DNA from: Platerodrilus igneus
Taxonomy: Eukaryota; Arthropoda; Insecta; Coleoptera; Lycidae
Direction: 5' to 3'
NCBI GenBank assembly: GCA_036346225.1
Contig: JARFIW010001452.1
Location: 434,001 to 498,000 of the forward strand
DNA: 64,000 nucleotides
Shown: in pieces, positions 23,507 through 35,047 of the stretch
Numbering within the stretch: the stretch's first letter is position 1
How the letters are laid out: every line of letters begins with the position of its first letter
Program-made: the position numbers and the translations under genes
The notes under the pieces: generated by a model
The model's database searches: none
The model's input: only the letters and a program-made list of their open reading frames with translations
Told to the model about the DNA's origin: nothing

Positions 23507-24609
23507 AACTACCATAATTTCGGAAAAGAAACCAGTTTGAAATGTAGTCTATTTTTAATAGAAGAAACCCATTTATCAGTTTTAATAAATTAAACTACTT
23601 TAGAAATAAACGCCGGAATTCAAATTAGTCCGTAATTTACAAATTTATGTTTAGAGACAATTTTAAATATGGAAATCAAGTGTACCTATTTCTAAAAAGT
23701 AGGAAATACTTCAAATTAGGGGGATTTATTGAATATGTTGTACAGGATGGTAGTGGTTCATCAGCCCAATTGTTTATCAGTTCGGCTGGAATGTTATTAA
23801 GGTTCAGTCAATGCCAGTAACAAGCTAGTTTTGCCCCAAAGCTATTCTATCTTGAATATGTTTGCATACCATACAATTAGGAGTTTAGGATCTATTAATT
23901 AAAGAGTCGTATTGGTTGGATATGAAAAACGATACAAAAAACAATCAGAAAAATCTTTATATATTTTTATACTATTGGAATTAATTAAATTGAAATTCAT
24001 GGCGTACGGAATTCCTATTTACTTGGATTTATATCACACAACATTCCATAAAAGTTTAGCATTTTTGACACTGTTAAACTTAATTTAATTAATGTGCAAC
24101 GAACCCTAATTTGACTTTTTTTGCATAAAACCACAAATTCAAGGAAATCAGGATTGTTGTTATATTTTTAACGACTATGTAATAAGTTCTTTTTCTTTGT
24201 TAATTTACTGTAGGTTGTGAAAACGCGTTACCCCAATACTTTTCCCATTCAGTTTTCACCATCTATTGTCAATTGAGAAACGAAATGGACCTTATTCATA
24301 AATCGTACAAACCTCTTTAACATCGTGTAAGGTCTAATTTAACATTGTTCCGACAAAAAGTATTCCAAGTCAACGTTGCGTACTGCTTAACTTTTGAGTG
24401 TAACTTCGGGATTTTTAAAAATTTTGAAGCTCTTTTTGTTATAAATGCCACCTTGGGCAAATTTGTTGTAAGCGTTTGTAAAGTATGTTTAAAATATCTG
24501 CTTCCATTATAATTAACCGAGCAAGAATGCGGGGGTATGTAAATAAGTACATTGTCTGCTGCATAACCTGCCTCTATAGTAAAATCTGGGAGGAAAGAAA
24601 GAAGGACTG
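23507..24609. other. No gene recognised
   Basis: AT-rich sequence between the tandem duplication and the gypsy integrase remnant. No motif, repeat or open frame of note. Confidence 0.45.
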
Positions 24610-25330
24610 ATGCATCCCATTAAACAGATACCTGCACCGCTACATATACTGGATGTCGACCATGTATGACCGTTTCCCAAAACTTGCAAAGGTAATCACT
24701 TTTTACGGGTAGTTGTTGCTACGTTTACAAAATTCGTCTTTCTAAAGCCCGTCAAATCAATTAAGATAAGATCAGTCCCCGAATATGTTCAAGAAACCTA
24801 CAGCTACTGTGGACACCCACAACCGTCATAATTCATCAGGGAAGCGCATTCACTTAGAGACGTTTTATGAACATCAAGCAAGTCCTAAATGCTGTCGATA
24901 CTCATAGAGCAAATGGGAAGTTGAACGACTTAATAGAACTACAAGAGGGGTCCTTATTGCTACGACCCTTAAGGAAAACCGTTGGGATAAAAATGTCAAA
25001 GATGCCCTATATACCATAAATACCACTGTTTCCAAAACCACTAGAAAAACTTTAACACAAATATTTTACTATTACAAACCAAGGTGTGACGCAGACAAAA
25101 TAGCGAACATTCCGCAAATTGTATAAGATCTTTCTACGTTGCTAAATGAAGTAACCGACAGAATTTCCTCAGAACAAGATGTATTTTGATAAAGAGCATA
25201 CAAACAAAGCTATACGCAGTGGACAACTTGATTTTGATCAAAACATAAGGACGAGCTTATAATGCTAGTCGAAATGCTGTACTTCCTTATGTCGGTTCAA
25301 TAGTAGTGAAAGCTGTATTATCGAATAATC
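24610..25330 (+). pseudogene. Ty3/gypsy integrase remnant
   Basis: Three-frame reading recovers an integrase core. A YDRFPKLAKV-like block is followed by VVVATFTKFVFLKPVKS near 24710, an IHQGSAFT block near 24835 (family DRGTAFTS) and VLNAVDTHRANGKVERLNRT near 24880-24930. The last block is the diagnostic HRANGQVER motif of gypsy-class integrases. A weaker DALYTINTTVSKTTRKTLTQIF stretch follows. Integrase inserts the retroelement cDNA into the genome. At least four frameshifts; no RT, protease or LTR could be seen next to it, so this is an orphan fragment. Confidence 0.75.
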
Positions 25331-25519
25331 GATATGTACTTAAAAAATGTATTGAAAAATGAGTTTCCATATTAACTAGGAACAAATTGCTGTAATATTC
25401 ACCTAAATTTTGTAGTAAAGTATAAGACTTATCAACATACACTTTAATAATTTTCGACTAAAAGTGTAGCAAAAATTTTCTTTATTGTATTCGGTCATAT
25501 TTCATATAATCAATATAAT

Positions 25520-26960
25520 CATCGTCATCATCATTAGGTTTTCAGTCCTAGAACTGGTTGTACGCGTACCCTCATTGTTTCCTAGTCTGAACCAACCTAC
25601 ACATTTCCCTGAAATTTGCACAGTCTGCATCTATCACTTACTGTGTGCTAAAGTCTGATCTCGGTCTAGCTCTACCTCTTTTTTCCTATCCCTGCTTGTA
25701 GTATTTTCCGTACTATTCCCCAGAAATGCCTTAAATCGTAACCTGTCCTTCTATTTCTCCTATTTTTTTTTGTTTTCTACAGATATATTTATACCTCTAC
25801 TATTTCTACAACCTATTTGTTATTAACTTTGTCTGTCCATGCTACCATCTTCATACATCTGAAGCACAACATTCCAGAAGGCTTCTATCTCTTTCTGTCC
25901 GCTTTTCCTGCTGCCCCTATTTCATAGCATAGCATAGTGTGGAGCACAGCACAGTACTGCTGTGATCCACACTATAAGCTTGTATCTATGTTCGTTGTCT
26001 TTGAACACAGCTGCCGTTCTTTCTTGTTTGATGCAGTTCGGTCACCTTCTATTGTTTTACAGTTATATACCCTATTTCCCCGATATTCAGTGGTATTCGA
26101 AGGGGGGTAAGCAGCCTTTGGCTGTTAAGTTCCTCCAGCACCCGAAGCTTTGTCGAATTAATAGTTTTTCCAATTTATCCTTTTGCACAATCAACATTAC
26201 TTGAAAATATTGCACACTAACACCTGTAGTTGTTTATAATAATCATGATCAGATTTAAGTGCACTTTTTTTTGTCATTGGGTTTTACATCTTGAAACTGG
26301 TTGGACATGTACCTCAGCTTATTAATGTTCTGAGCTAGCCTACAGCGTTCCCTGCTATTCTCACAACAGCCGATATACAGCTCGATTCCCTTCTATTGTT
26401 TTCTAATTATATGCCCTATTTTACCGAGATTCAGTGGTATGTGAAAAAGGTTAAGCAGCCTGTGGCTGCCAAGGTTCCCCCAAACCTTAGACATTTGCCG
26501 TATTAATAGTTTTCAAATAAATCCTTTTGCACAATTTAAATTAGTTGAGAGTATTGCAAAACCAGTATCTGTAGTTGTTTATAATAATCACCATCTTTAA
26601 GTACAGTTATTACTTTTGTCATTAGTTTTTCCGTCTTGCGGCTGGTTGGAAGCGTACCTCCATTGATTTCTGTTCTGAGCTAGCCTACACATTTCCCTGA
26701 AATTCTCACAACCAACATCTTTCACTATGTGTGAGCAGTAGTCTACCTTTAGTCTACCTTTACTTCTCTTTTTTCCTATCTCTGCTTCTAATATATTCCG
26801 CAATATTCCCTCATGTCTTAGTATGTGGCATATCATCCCTTTCACTCCTATTGTTTACTGTTTTCCACTATAGTTCGGCTCTTTAACTCATTGAAACGCG
26901 CAAGCCATTCTACCTGTTCTAGTATTTTAGAACGTAGTCAAGGTGCAGGTCCGTTCAGAA
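25520..26960 (-). mobile_element. Inverted cluster of RTE LINE fragments
   Basis: On the minus strand from 26960 downward: a short piece of the RTE leader (26880-26960, matching 3-100 and 50485-50560), fused to the ORF 3' end (26850-26597, GMI-HILRHEGILRNILEAE through NFREMCRLAQNRNQWRYAS). Next come a 3' tail monomer, a second mini ORF end (near 26300-26390), a second tail monomer (26036-26265) and another ORF fragment (26035-25520) ending with the same QNR-WRY-type C-terminus. The order matches one unit of the plus-strand tandem array at 42-45.7 kb. Confidence 0.75.
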
Positions 26961-27717
26961 TGGAATCAATGAAATATTTAAAAAAATTTCCAGTGCTATT
27001 ACACTTCTCACTAACATAATTTGATACAGTTTGCTGTTGTAATTTCCAAATTTATATTAAAAAGTACTAGGCAGGTAGATACAATTTATATTTTAAATTG
27101 CAATCATTATATTCTTAAATTGTAATCCTTATCATTTGATATACCCTTTTATATTGTAATTTTAACTATTTTAAATAATAATCCCTACAAAATTAAATTG
27201 TAATTGTTCCACTCTGAATTGCAATCTTACCATTTTGTAGTGAAAAACTGCAACGCTAACTTTCAAGTATTGAACTCATTATTCTTCTATAAGCAAAAAG
27301 TTTATTAATATACTACAATACTTCAAACAAAAAAATTGTAATAAATTTTTTCAGCGTGTAATATACGATATATCAATTTGCCAAAGAACTGACCGAACTG
27401 CAAAATACAAAAAAAATATTACGTAGACAAACTGAACTGTGGTTAATATCTGGTGAAATATCTGGTAGTACCAATAGTGACAGTAGCTGATACGGTGATG
27501 ATTTAATTCCTGATAATACCAATTCTGATTCATTATCCGCTCCGGGAGGACACGAAATTCAGGATGGCTGAATGTAAGATATGATTTAAAAATATCTACC
27601 TCGCTTATAATCTAACGGTGCAAGAAAGCTTGACCATGGATTTTGTGTACAATGCTTTTAAATACGCATATTTAATCATGAGGGATTAATAATTTACAAC
27701 AATAGGTAGTAATATCT
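26961..27717. other. No gene recognised
   Basis: Contains a loose, diverged periodicity of AAATTGTAATC-like blocks at about 27090-27235. A serine/asparagine/acidic-rich reading near 27440-27570 (plus strand) could be the N-terminus of a decayed transposase, but no conserved motif supports that. Confidence 0.35.
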
Positions 27718-27975
27718 GTTGAGACGTTTTTGGTTCTAAACGGAGGGTAAGGAACACTCTTTGGTGGGGTGCTTGTCTTTTGAATGGTACACTTGATCCC
27801 AGATATGACGAATCTTCCCAATTATGATTGATAGTGGGCTGGAGTGGTATTTTATAATATAACTGGATACGCATTGAATTAAGCAATAAAACTTGAACTT
27901 GCAAAAGTAAAGCTTCTTTATTACTAAGAACAACATTAGTTATTATAATTATGGTTTATGAATTTAATTATAACA
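27718..27975 (-). other. Possible LTR (258 bp)
   Basis: On the minus strand the stretch starts TGTTATAATT at 27975 and could end CGTCTCAACA at 27718, giving TG...CA ends. It is immediately preceded by a purine-rich tract (GCAGCAAGAGGAAG, 27976-27989) that would serve as polypurine primer. AATAAA-type signals occur inside. No adjacent internal coding region could be assigned. The left boundary is uncertain. Frames of 66 and 72 codons here are not convincing genes. Confidence 0.35.
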
Positions 27976-27989
27976 CTTCCTCTTGCTGC

Positions 27990-29065
27990 GAAAGTTCAAA
28001 AAGTTTTGGTTCCTTGAGGCCCTAGACGTACAAAACGATCCGCAAAACCAGCGCTAACCAAACAATAGGTAAGGAGAACTCACTGCAAAAAGGGTCCTTA
28101 ACAACCAGAGTCCTGAACACGCTTGAAACCTGATATTTAGTAAAAACTAGAAAATACACACTTTGGTAGGTATTTGTTGTGTGATGGTACTGAGAGTGAA
28201 TCTATATGGGAGATCGCTACATTTAAACATTAATAAGCGAATTTTCTCACAGTGTTTTAATCCTGATTAATTTGTTATTCAAGAATGCTAATTAATAGAC
28301 TTTGCATGCGAATCGAATGCGTTTGTTTATAATTAGATTGTTTATACGAAAAGGAGTTGTATAGATATTCTATTATTCCTTTATAATCGTTGTGTTTCAT
28401 GTTATGACAGATGAATTCAGTGAATTTACTTGCTGGGGCGCTTAAGGCTATTAATTAATATATACTTATTGGAGGTGTACAGAGAGGCAAATTTGATAAG
28501 GTAAGGCTATCCTTTTGTAACCACTACACTTTCCGTGTTGAAAAGCACTAGTAGCTGAAGAGGAGTCCAATGCGTGTTATTATCCCTTTCAGCAGTCTGT
28601 TATACGGCTAGTTTTTGAAAACGCCGATATTGTTAATTATGATTCATCTATGAAGTGCAGCGGGCGTCTACAAAGAATGTAAAATATCGATATTTGGTTT
28701 ATATTTGACTCTAAATGTCGCTAGCACCTTCAGTTTTTTAAAAAACCGTCTTGGCTAAAATTAATCAACTGTATCAGGTAACATTATCATTTAAACTTTT
28801 TTCTCAAAATATTCCTTTTTACTTAGTTTTAGGTTCAAAAAATACCCCAGCAACTACACAACACTGGAGGATATGATTTATTGGCAATTCCCATTCACAA
28901 CACATAGATGTATGGTACTTCTTTTTAATATATGGTTTTATTCATTGCAATGCTATCTCCCAGCGTATTAGAGATTAGTCATCCTTATAAAGTTTCAAAA
29001 AAACTACTGTAATTGTTTGTTACTAAATGAATAATCGATTCGCCAATCTGGTATGCAGGACGAGT
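27990..29065. other. No gene recognised
   Basis: AT-rich sequence without recognisable coding motifs or terminal repeats. If 27718-27975 is an LTR, the first part would be decayed internal retroelement sequence on the minus strand. Confidence 0.4.
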
Positions 29066-29068
29066 TTG

Positions 29069-29290
29069 AATGAGTGAGTGAGTGAGTGAGTGAGTGAGTG
29101 AGTGAGTGAGTGAGTGAGTGAGTGAGTGAGTGAGTGAGTGAGGGAGTGAGTGAGGGAGTGAGTGAGTGAGTGAGTGAGTGAGTGAGCGAGCGAGCGAGTG
29201 TGAGTGAGTGAGTGAGTGAGTGAGTCAGTGAGTGAGTGAGTCAGTGAGTGAGTGAGTCAGTGTGTAAGTGAGTGAGTGTGAGGGAGTCTG
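29069..29290. repeat. (GAGT)n tetranucleotide array
   Basis: About 50 tandem GAGT units. Interruptions are concentrated in the second half (GAGG, GAGC, GTCA variants), giving a gradient from pure to degenerate repeats. Confidence 0.97.
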
Positions 29291-29675
29291 TGTATGTATG
29301 TTGACGCGCGCACGTGCTTGTGTGAAAGTGAAAAATATATTATATACCATTACCTTACATTATTTTGGTAAGCTACATCATATTTATTCTTGAACATTTC
29401 CTTATTCTCATTTGTTATGGTTTGCGGTCTTTTTGTTAGGTGCAAGAGCTGGTTCTATAGTCCGAATCTGTTCAGTTTGACCGTTACGTTTCTGCTACGT
29501 GCAAATAAATAAAGACAATTATAAATAAATAAAAAGTTGTTAATACTTGTTAATTTAACTAACGTTTCATAAAAACTGCAGAAACAAATAGATTGTATAA
29601 TTAACACACTACATTTATTCTTCTTAATCTTCTTTGGGAATGAAACCACTCATAGTTTTTAAAATCTATTTTATT

Positions 29676-29712
29676 TACGTTTCGATCCATGACCTAGGAT
29701 CGTTGTCAAAAT
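29676..29712 (-). ncRNA. Degenerate hammerhead-like stem in Penelope terminal repeat (left)
   Basis: On the minus strand: TTGACAAC, then stem GATCC / GGATC with an 8 nt loop, then GAAACGT. Position and stem-plus-GAAA layout match the Penelope hammerhead, and AT-rich flanks can pair as stem I. The CTGATGA core is replaced by TTGACAA, so activity is doubtful. The same motif recurs at 32709-32745 (minus) and 33214-33251 (plus). Confidence 0.4.
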
Positions 29713-30208
29713 AATAAAAACTTCAAGTTTGACGTTTATGACATAAATTGAAGGTTACTTTGATTTATTGATGTTTGAAATATTTGGTTTGAGTACACTA
29801 AGCAAAAATTTTTAAAGTTTAAAAGAATGATTGCCTTCAATTTGTGTTGCGACCTGGGATCGACTTTCCTATGGTAGCCAATACGCTTAACGTGAAATCA
29901 GCTGATTAATTTTTATTGGTGAATTTTATATAAATTCAATAATTTGGGAAACATTTTTTAACATGTTTCTATTTATACAATTGAGAGATTTCTGATTTTA
30001 TGTCTTATTTTACCGAGATTCAGTGAAGGGGGTTAAGCAACCTGTGGCTACCAAGATCCCCCAATATTTATAATTTGCCGAAATAATGATTTTCTAGTTA
30101 ATATGCTTATTGTTATGTAATTAGTTATTGTATGTATAAATAGAAATCATGTTGTAGGCTGTATTTCATGTTAATATCGCAAGGAAAACCCAGGAAAAAC
30201 TTGCAATG

Positions 30209-32682
30209 CTACCTAGATATTGTGGGCATTTGATCTTCATTTGTTATTTCTTTTGTTATTTCTTTTGTTATTTCTTTTAGTAATGGAATCCATTGTTTAC
30301 TGAAAGTCACGGATTCGTTTGCAACGCAGTTATTTTTATGTAGGGTTATATAGGCAGCTTCTTTGATTTTGCGTTTTGGTGGTTTTCTTCTTTGTCGATA
30401 ATTTTTGCATCTTCCCATTTTATTTTATGACTGAGTCCCATGCATGTTGGCAAATCATGGATTTTCAAATTTTCTATTTTTATATATGATTTAAGTTCTC
30501 TTAATCGAACTTCAAATGGTCTGGAAGTTTCTCCTATATAAAACTTATTACATTCGCATGGTATTTTGTAGATACAGTTTTTGAATTTTGTATTGCGTTT
30601 TGGGTTTTGTTTTGTTAATTGTGCTCTTAGTGTATTGTTGGTTCTAAATACTGTTTTAATTCTAAATTTGTTTCCTATTCTTTGAATTTTTCGGAGAATC
30701 CTTTTATGTATGGTATTGAGAGCATTTTGTGGTGTGTATCGTTGTTTTGTTTTCTTTTCTTTATTTTTAGGGTTTTATTCATTTCTTTCTCTATTATTCT
30801 TTTAGGATATTTGTTTTCTATTAGTGTACATCTGATTAGGTCTTTCTCTTTCTTTAAAATTTCTTCGTTTGATGATATTAATTTTGCTCTATCATACATG
30901 GTTTTGATAATTCCTCGTTTGACACATTGAGGGTGGTTTGAATCGAAGTTTAAGTATCTGTTTGTGTGCGTTGGTTTTCTATACACCGATGTATTAATAG
31001 TTGTATCGTTTTGCTAACTAGAATATCTAAAACGGAAGTTTTCCATGTTGTTCTAATTCATATGTGAATTTAATAGTTGGTTCTATTTCGTTAATTGACT
31101 GTATAAAAATTTTAATTAATTCTATATTATGAGGCCAAATAGCATAAACATCATCAACGTATCTCCACCAGATCAATGGTTTCAATTCTTGTGTGAATAT
31201 CACATCTTTTTCGAATTCCTCCATGAATATATTACTGAAGATTGGGGATAGTGGACTTCCATTGCCATTCCGAAGCTTTGTTTGTAAAATTGATCATTTA
31301 TTTGAAAATATGTGGTATTTACGCATAAACCAAGTAATTCCATAATCGATGATATACTTAGTTTTGTTCTTTCTTTAAGATTGCCATCTTTTTCGAGTTT
31401 GTTTTTTATAATATTAAGCGTTTTGTTTATAGGGACATTTGTAAAGAGATTTACTACATCAAAGCTTACCATTGTGTGTGTATTTTCAATTTTATGTTTG
31501 ATAGTTTTTCTAAAAAGTGTTGGTTGTTTTAATGAAAGAATCCGTTTTGCCTGCTAATGGATTTATAATTTTAGTAGAAATTTTGCTAAATTATGGCATG
31601 GTGAATCTATTGAGCTTACGATAGGTCTTAGAGGAATGTCTTTTTTATGAATTTTTGGTAGACCGTAAAAGTGGGGTGGTTTACTGTAATGTGGGACTAG
31701 TTTACTTCTTTCTTTGTCTTCGAATTCATTTTAAATTTAAATAGAGTTTTGTATATTTTATTTTCAATTGATTTTGTTGGGTCCGTTTCTAAACTGGTGT
31801 AATTCTCAGTGTTCAATAGTTCGTTGACTTTTGTGTTGTAATCGTTTTTATTCATTATTACTGTTGCATTGCCTTTGTCAGCAGGTAGAATTATAATTGA
31901 GTTATCGTTTTTTAGATTGCGAATTGCTTTTATTTCGTTATTACTTACATTTGGCTTTATTTTGTGATTCTTTTCTATTTCGATTTTACATCGTATTCTA
32001 AATTCGTTTGCTTGATCTTCTTCGAGTTGGTTTGCTGTTTTCTCAATACAGCTAATTATTTCAAAGGTTGGTATTGATTTTGGTGTTACTGCAAAATTAA
32101 GACCTTTTGAAAGAATTGATTTTCTGTGTCGTTAATAGTTCTGTTTGATAAATTTATCACGGTGTTTAGCATGGTGTTCCTGTTTTCTAACGTTTTAGTT
32201 TGTGTGTTATTTTTCTCTATAAATAGGTTATTAAATTTCTTTATGTGAATTTCTTTTGTTTGGAAAATACTGATTCGTAGTAGGTTTTGCACTAACGAGA
32301 ATTTTATCAAAATCATATTTTGTTACCTTTATTCGTATGAAATTTATAATGCCCTCAATATCTTGTTTTAACTTATAAATAATGTGTCGGTGGTTTTGTA
32401 GTCTTTCCTCGTCATACTGTAACTTGCTCTTTCGAGAATTCTTGATAGTTTATTGCTTGTCTTTTCAAATTTGATTCTAAATCCTTTTGGTATTATTTCG
32501 TTGTTTCTGCACTTTATTAGGAATGTGAGTGAATTTTTGGAATGCGATAGCTTTAGGTTTAGATTGTCCAACTGTCTAAAACAAATACAAATTTCAGGCC
32601 CATACCTGACTTGTAAATACTCCTGTATGTTTGTTGTGGTTTGTTTAGCATTCTTCTTAATCTTCTTTGGGAATGAAACCAC
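30209..32682 (-). pseudogene. Penelope reverse transcriptase plus GIY-YIG remnant, copy 2
   Basis: Minus strand from 32682. The N-terminal domain has LSHSKNSLTFLIKCRNNEIIPKG. A middle region (32316-32086) has MLNTVINLSNRTI. IILPADKGNATVIMNKNDY lies near 31900. RT blocks follow: MVSFDVVNLFTNVPINK (31472-31420), FQINDQFYKQSFGMAM (31310), then LIWWRYVDDVYAIWPHN with an intact YVDD (31180-31130). VYRKPTHTNRYLNFDSNHP (30990-30930) follows, then the nuclease: CIYKIPCECNKFYIGETSR near 30580-30520. The end has a KEITKEITKEI slippage repeat (30240-30280). Frameshifts near 31020, 31240 and 31500-31720 disable it. It is more complete than the copy at 14.8-16.4 kb. Confidence 0.87.
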
Positions 32683-32708
32683 TCATAGTTTTTAAAATCT
32701 ATTTTATT

Positions 32709-32745
32709 TACGTTTCGATCCATGACCTAGGATCGTTGTCAAAAT
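32709..32745 (-). ncRNA. Degenerate hammerhead-like stem in Penelope terminal repeat (right)
   Basis: Second direct-repeat copy of the stem plus GAAA motif, on the element's coding strand. See the left repeat for the core substitutions. Confidence 0.38.
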
Positions 32746-33213
32746 AATAAAAACTTCAAGTTTGACGTTTATGACATAAATTGAAGGTTACTTTGATTTA
32801 TTGATGTTTGAAATATTTGGTTTGAGTACACTAAGCAAAAATTTTTAAAGTTTAAAAGAATGATTGCCTTCAATTGGTAGCCACAGGTTGCTTAACCCCC
32901 TTCACTGAATCTCGGTAAAATAAGACATAAAATCAGAAATCTCTCAATTGTATAAATAGAAACATGTTAAAAAATGTTTCCCAAATTATTGAATTTATAT
33001 AAAATTCACCAATAAAAATTAATCAGCTGATTTCACGTTAAGCGTATTGGCTACCATAGGAAAGTCGATCCCAGGTCGCAACACAAATTGAAGGCAATCA
33101 TTCTTTAAACTTTAAAATTTTTGCTTAGTGTACTCAAACCAAATATTTCAAACATCAATAAATCAAAGTAACCTTCAATTTATGTCATAAACGTCAAACT
33201 TGAAGTTTTTATT

Positions 33214-33251
33214 ATTTTGACAACGATCCTAGGTCATGGATCGAAACGTAA
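33214..33251 (+). ncRNA. Degenerate hammerhead-like stem in inverted repeat copy
   Basis: Third copy, on the plus strand because this repeat is inverted. GATCC near 33226-33230 pairs with GGATC near 33239-33243, followed by GAAACG. Confidence 0.38.
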
Positions 33252-33338
33252 ATAAAATAGATTTTAAAAACTATGAGTGGTTTCATTCCCAAAGAAAATT
33301 AAGAAGAATGCTAAACAAACCACAACAAACATACAGGG

Positions 33339-35045
33339 AGTAACTACATTTATTTCCAATAACCATTGTATAAAAATACACATCACATACTAAGATACTT
33401 ATATAGTTAATTCATATATAATGAAGAAGACGTTCATCCTTAGGAACTCTTACATAATAACTTTGCTTTCTATCACGTCTTCTTTTAGCCTTTCCTGATC
33501 CTTACCGGTAACTTTCTCAAAACTGGAAAAATGTCTTTCTGATTCTTCCGAAGAAACCGAAATTACTAAAAATTCTCTTTACAATTTTACTCAAAAATGA
33601 ATATCGCTCATTCTCGAAATTAGAAACCTCACCAATCTAATGTGTCAAATCATACTATCTCATTAGTATCGTCATGAAAGCACCTGCTGTACTTATGTAA
33701 ATGCATCCGTCAGGGTTTATGCAGTTTGACATAATCCAAAATCTTTGTTCTGTAAAGATGGTGATTCGCTTAAAAGAATTTTTAAACCGCATTGAAATAA
33801 GTTTATTATTACAGTATTTATGTGGCCTCGTGGAAGAAAATTCCTATTACGTGAGGTGCTGTTTCCATAACTGGAATGTACGTATCGTTGTCATTCGGTG
33901 AAAGTTCATAATCCGTTTATATTGATAAGGCTTACTTTCTTTAACGCAGAACCTTCAAACTCAATTAACACTTTATAAATTTGGCGTTCAAAGCTTATTT
34001 ATTTTCACATTTTGTGAAAACTAAAAATTCTTGTGAGGATAGGTGAAAGAAAGTTAGCTTTGAATATAAAGAATTTATTAAAAGCCAAAGCTTTACGTCC
34101 AATGCTTCTAGAAATATTTCTTCCATTAATCTACATGTAGCAAAATATTCTGCAAGATGAATATCCCACATGTTGCACAGGCAGTAAAACAAAGGTGCGA
34201 CATTTTATAGCGTTGAAAAATAAAATATATTCTAATTAACTGCCAGCGCGTTTAGAATTCCTCGCAAATATCAATGTTCATGGCATATAGTGACCAGAAC
34301 AGCTTGAAAAATGTTAAAAATTTAACATTTTAATATGGTTTACTTTAAACAACCATTTCAATGATTCGGTACTTAGGAAAGTGGCCTTCTATGACTTAGT
34401 TTGCAAATTTCAATTTATTATTTGAATACGTCCTAATTTCGGATGATCAAATATGAATTTAATAGATGCAGCGGGGTACCGGCCAAAATAGAACTGTTGG
34501 GTTATGTTGGTACTCGGGCTTCATAAGATGAGTTTTGTCGTATCAAAGCGATTGATTGTGCCATATTTAGATTTAGAAGTATTTTTGGGATTAGCAAGAA
34601 AAGAACATTTGTTTTGTACAGTTGTTGTAATACATGCGTCCAACGCTCAATACAGTATTTAAGTGTACAACAATTATAATTGAAACAGAAACATACATAA
34701 GGTATGTTTCTTTGTCAGCGTTAAATATTTTTTAAAAGTATTAGTACCTAATCCGATAACTAGAATACTAAACAACCTGCTATGTAGACGCTAATCATGA
34801 AATAAACAGGCAACTTTAGCAACTTGCATAATTTGCATAATTTGCGACCTATATTATCTTAATGCGTTATGTAGATGAAACGTTTCCCGACCACAGTCGT
34901 TTAGATTCTAATGAGCATTAGCATTAATTTGAAATTTAAAATGGGATCATGGAAACATTTAGGAATAAAATAAAGTATTTATAAGAGTATCTTTTTGTTA
35001 AGACATTGATTATTAGTTGGTTTCTTGACAGTAATAAAAAGTATT
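33339..35045. other. No gene recognised
   Basis: AT-rich region. Frames of 65-66 codons (33701-33901, 33995-34192) show no recognisable motif. From about 34840 to 35045 the sequence is the left half of a unit that reappears at 48620-48810 without the mariner insertion. Confidence 0.45.
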
Positions 35046-35047
35046 TA

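Larger units (their letters stand above)
29617..33338 (-). mobile_element. Penelope-like element 2 with terminal repeats
   Basis: The coding region (30209-32682, minus strand) lies between two copies of a 226 bp direct repeat (29617-29842 and 32650-32875), nearly identical by eye. The right copy is followed at once by a full inverted copy: 32876-33083 mirrors 29843-30050, and 33084-33338 mirrors 32621-32875. Direct repeats combined with adjacent inverted copies are the hallmark of Penelope pseudo-LTRs. Each repeat holds a hammerhead-like stem. The inner part of the repeat (30000-30075) is the complement of the RTE 3' tail, so the element carries or sits in an RTE tail. Confidence 0.8.
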
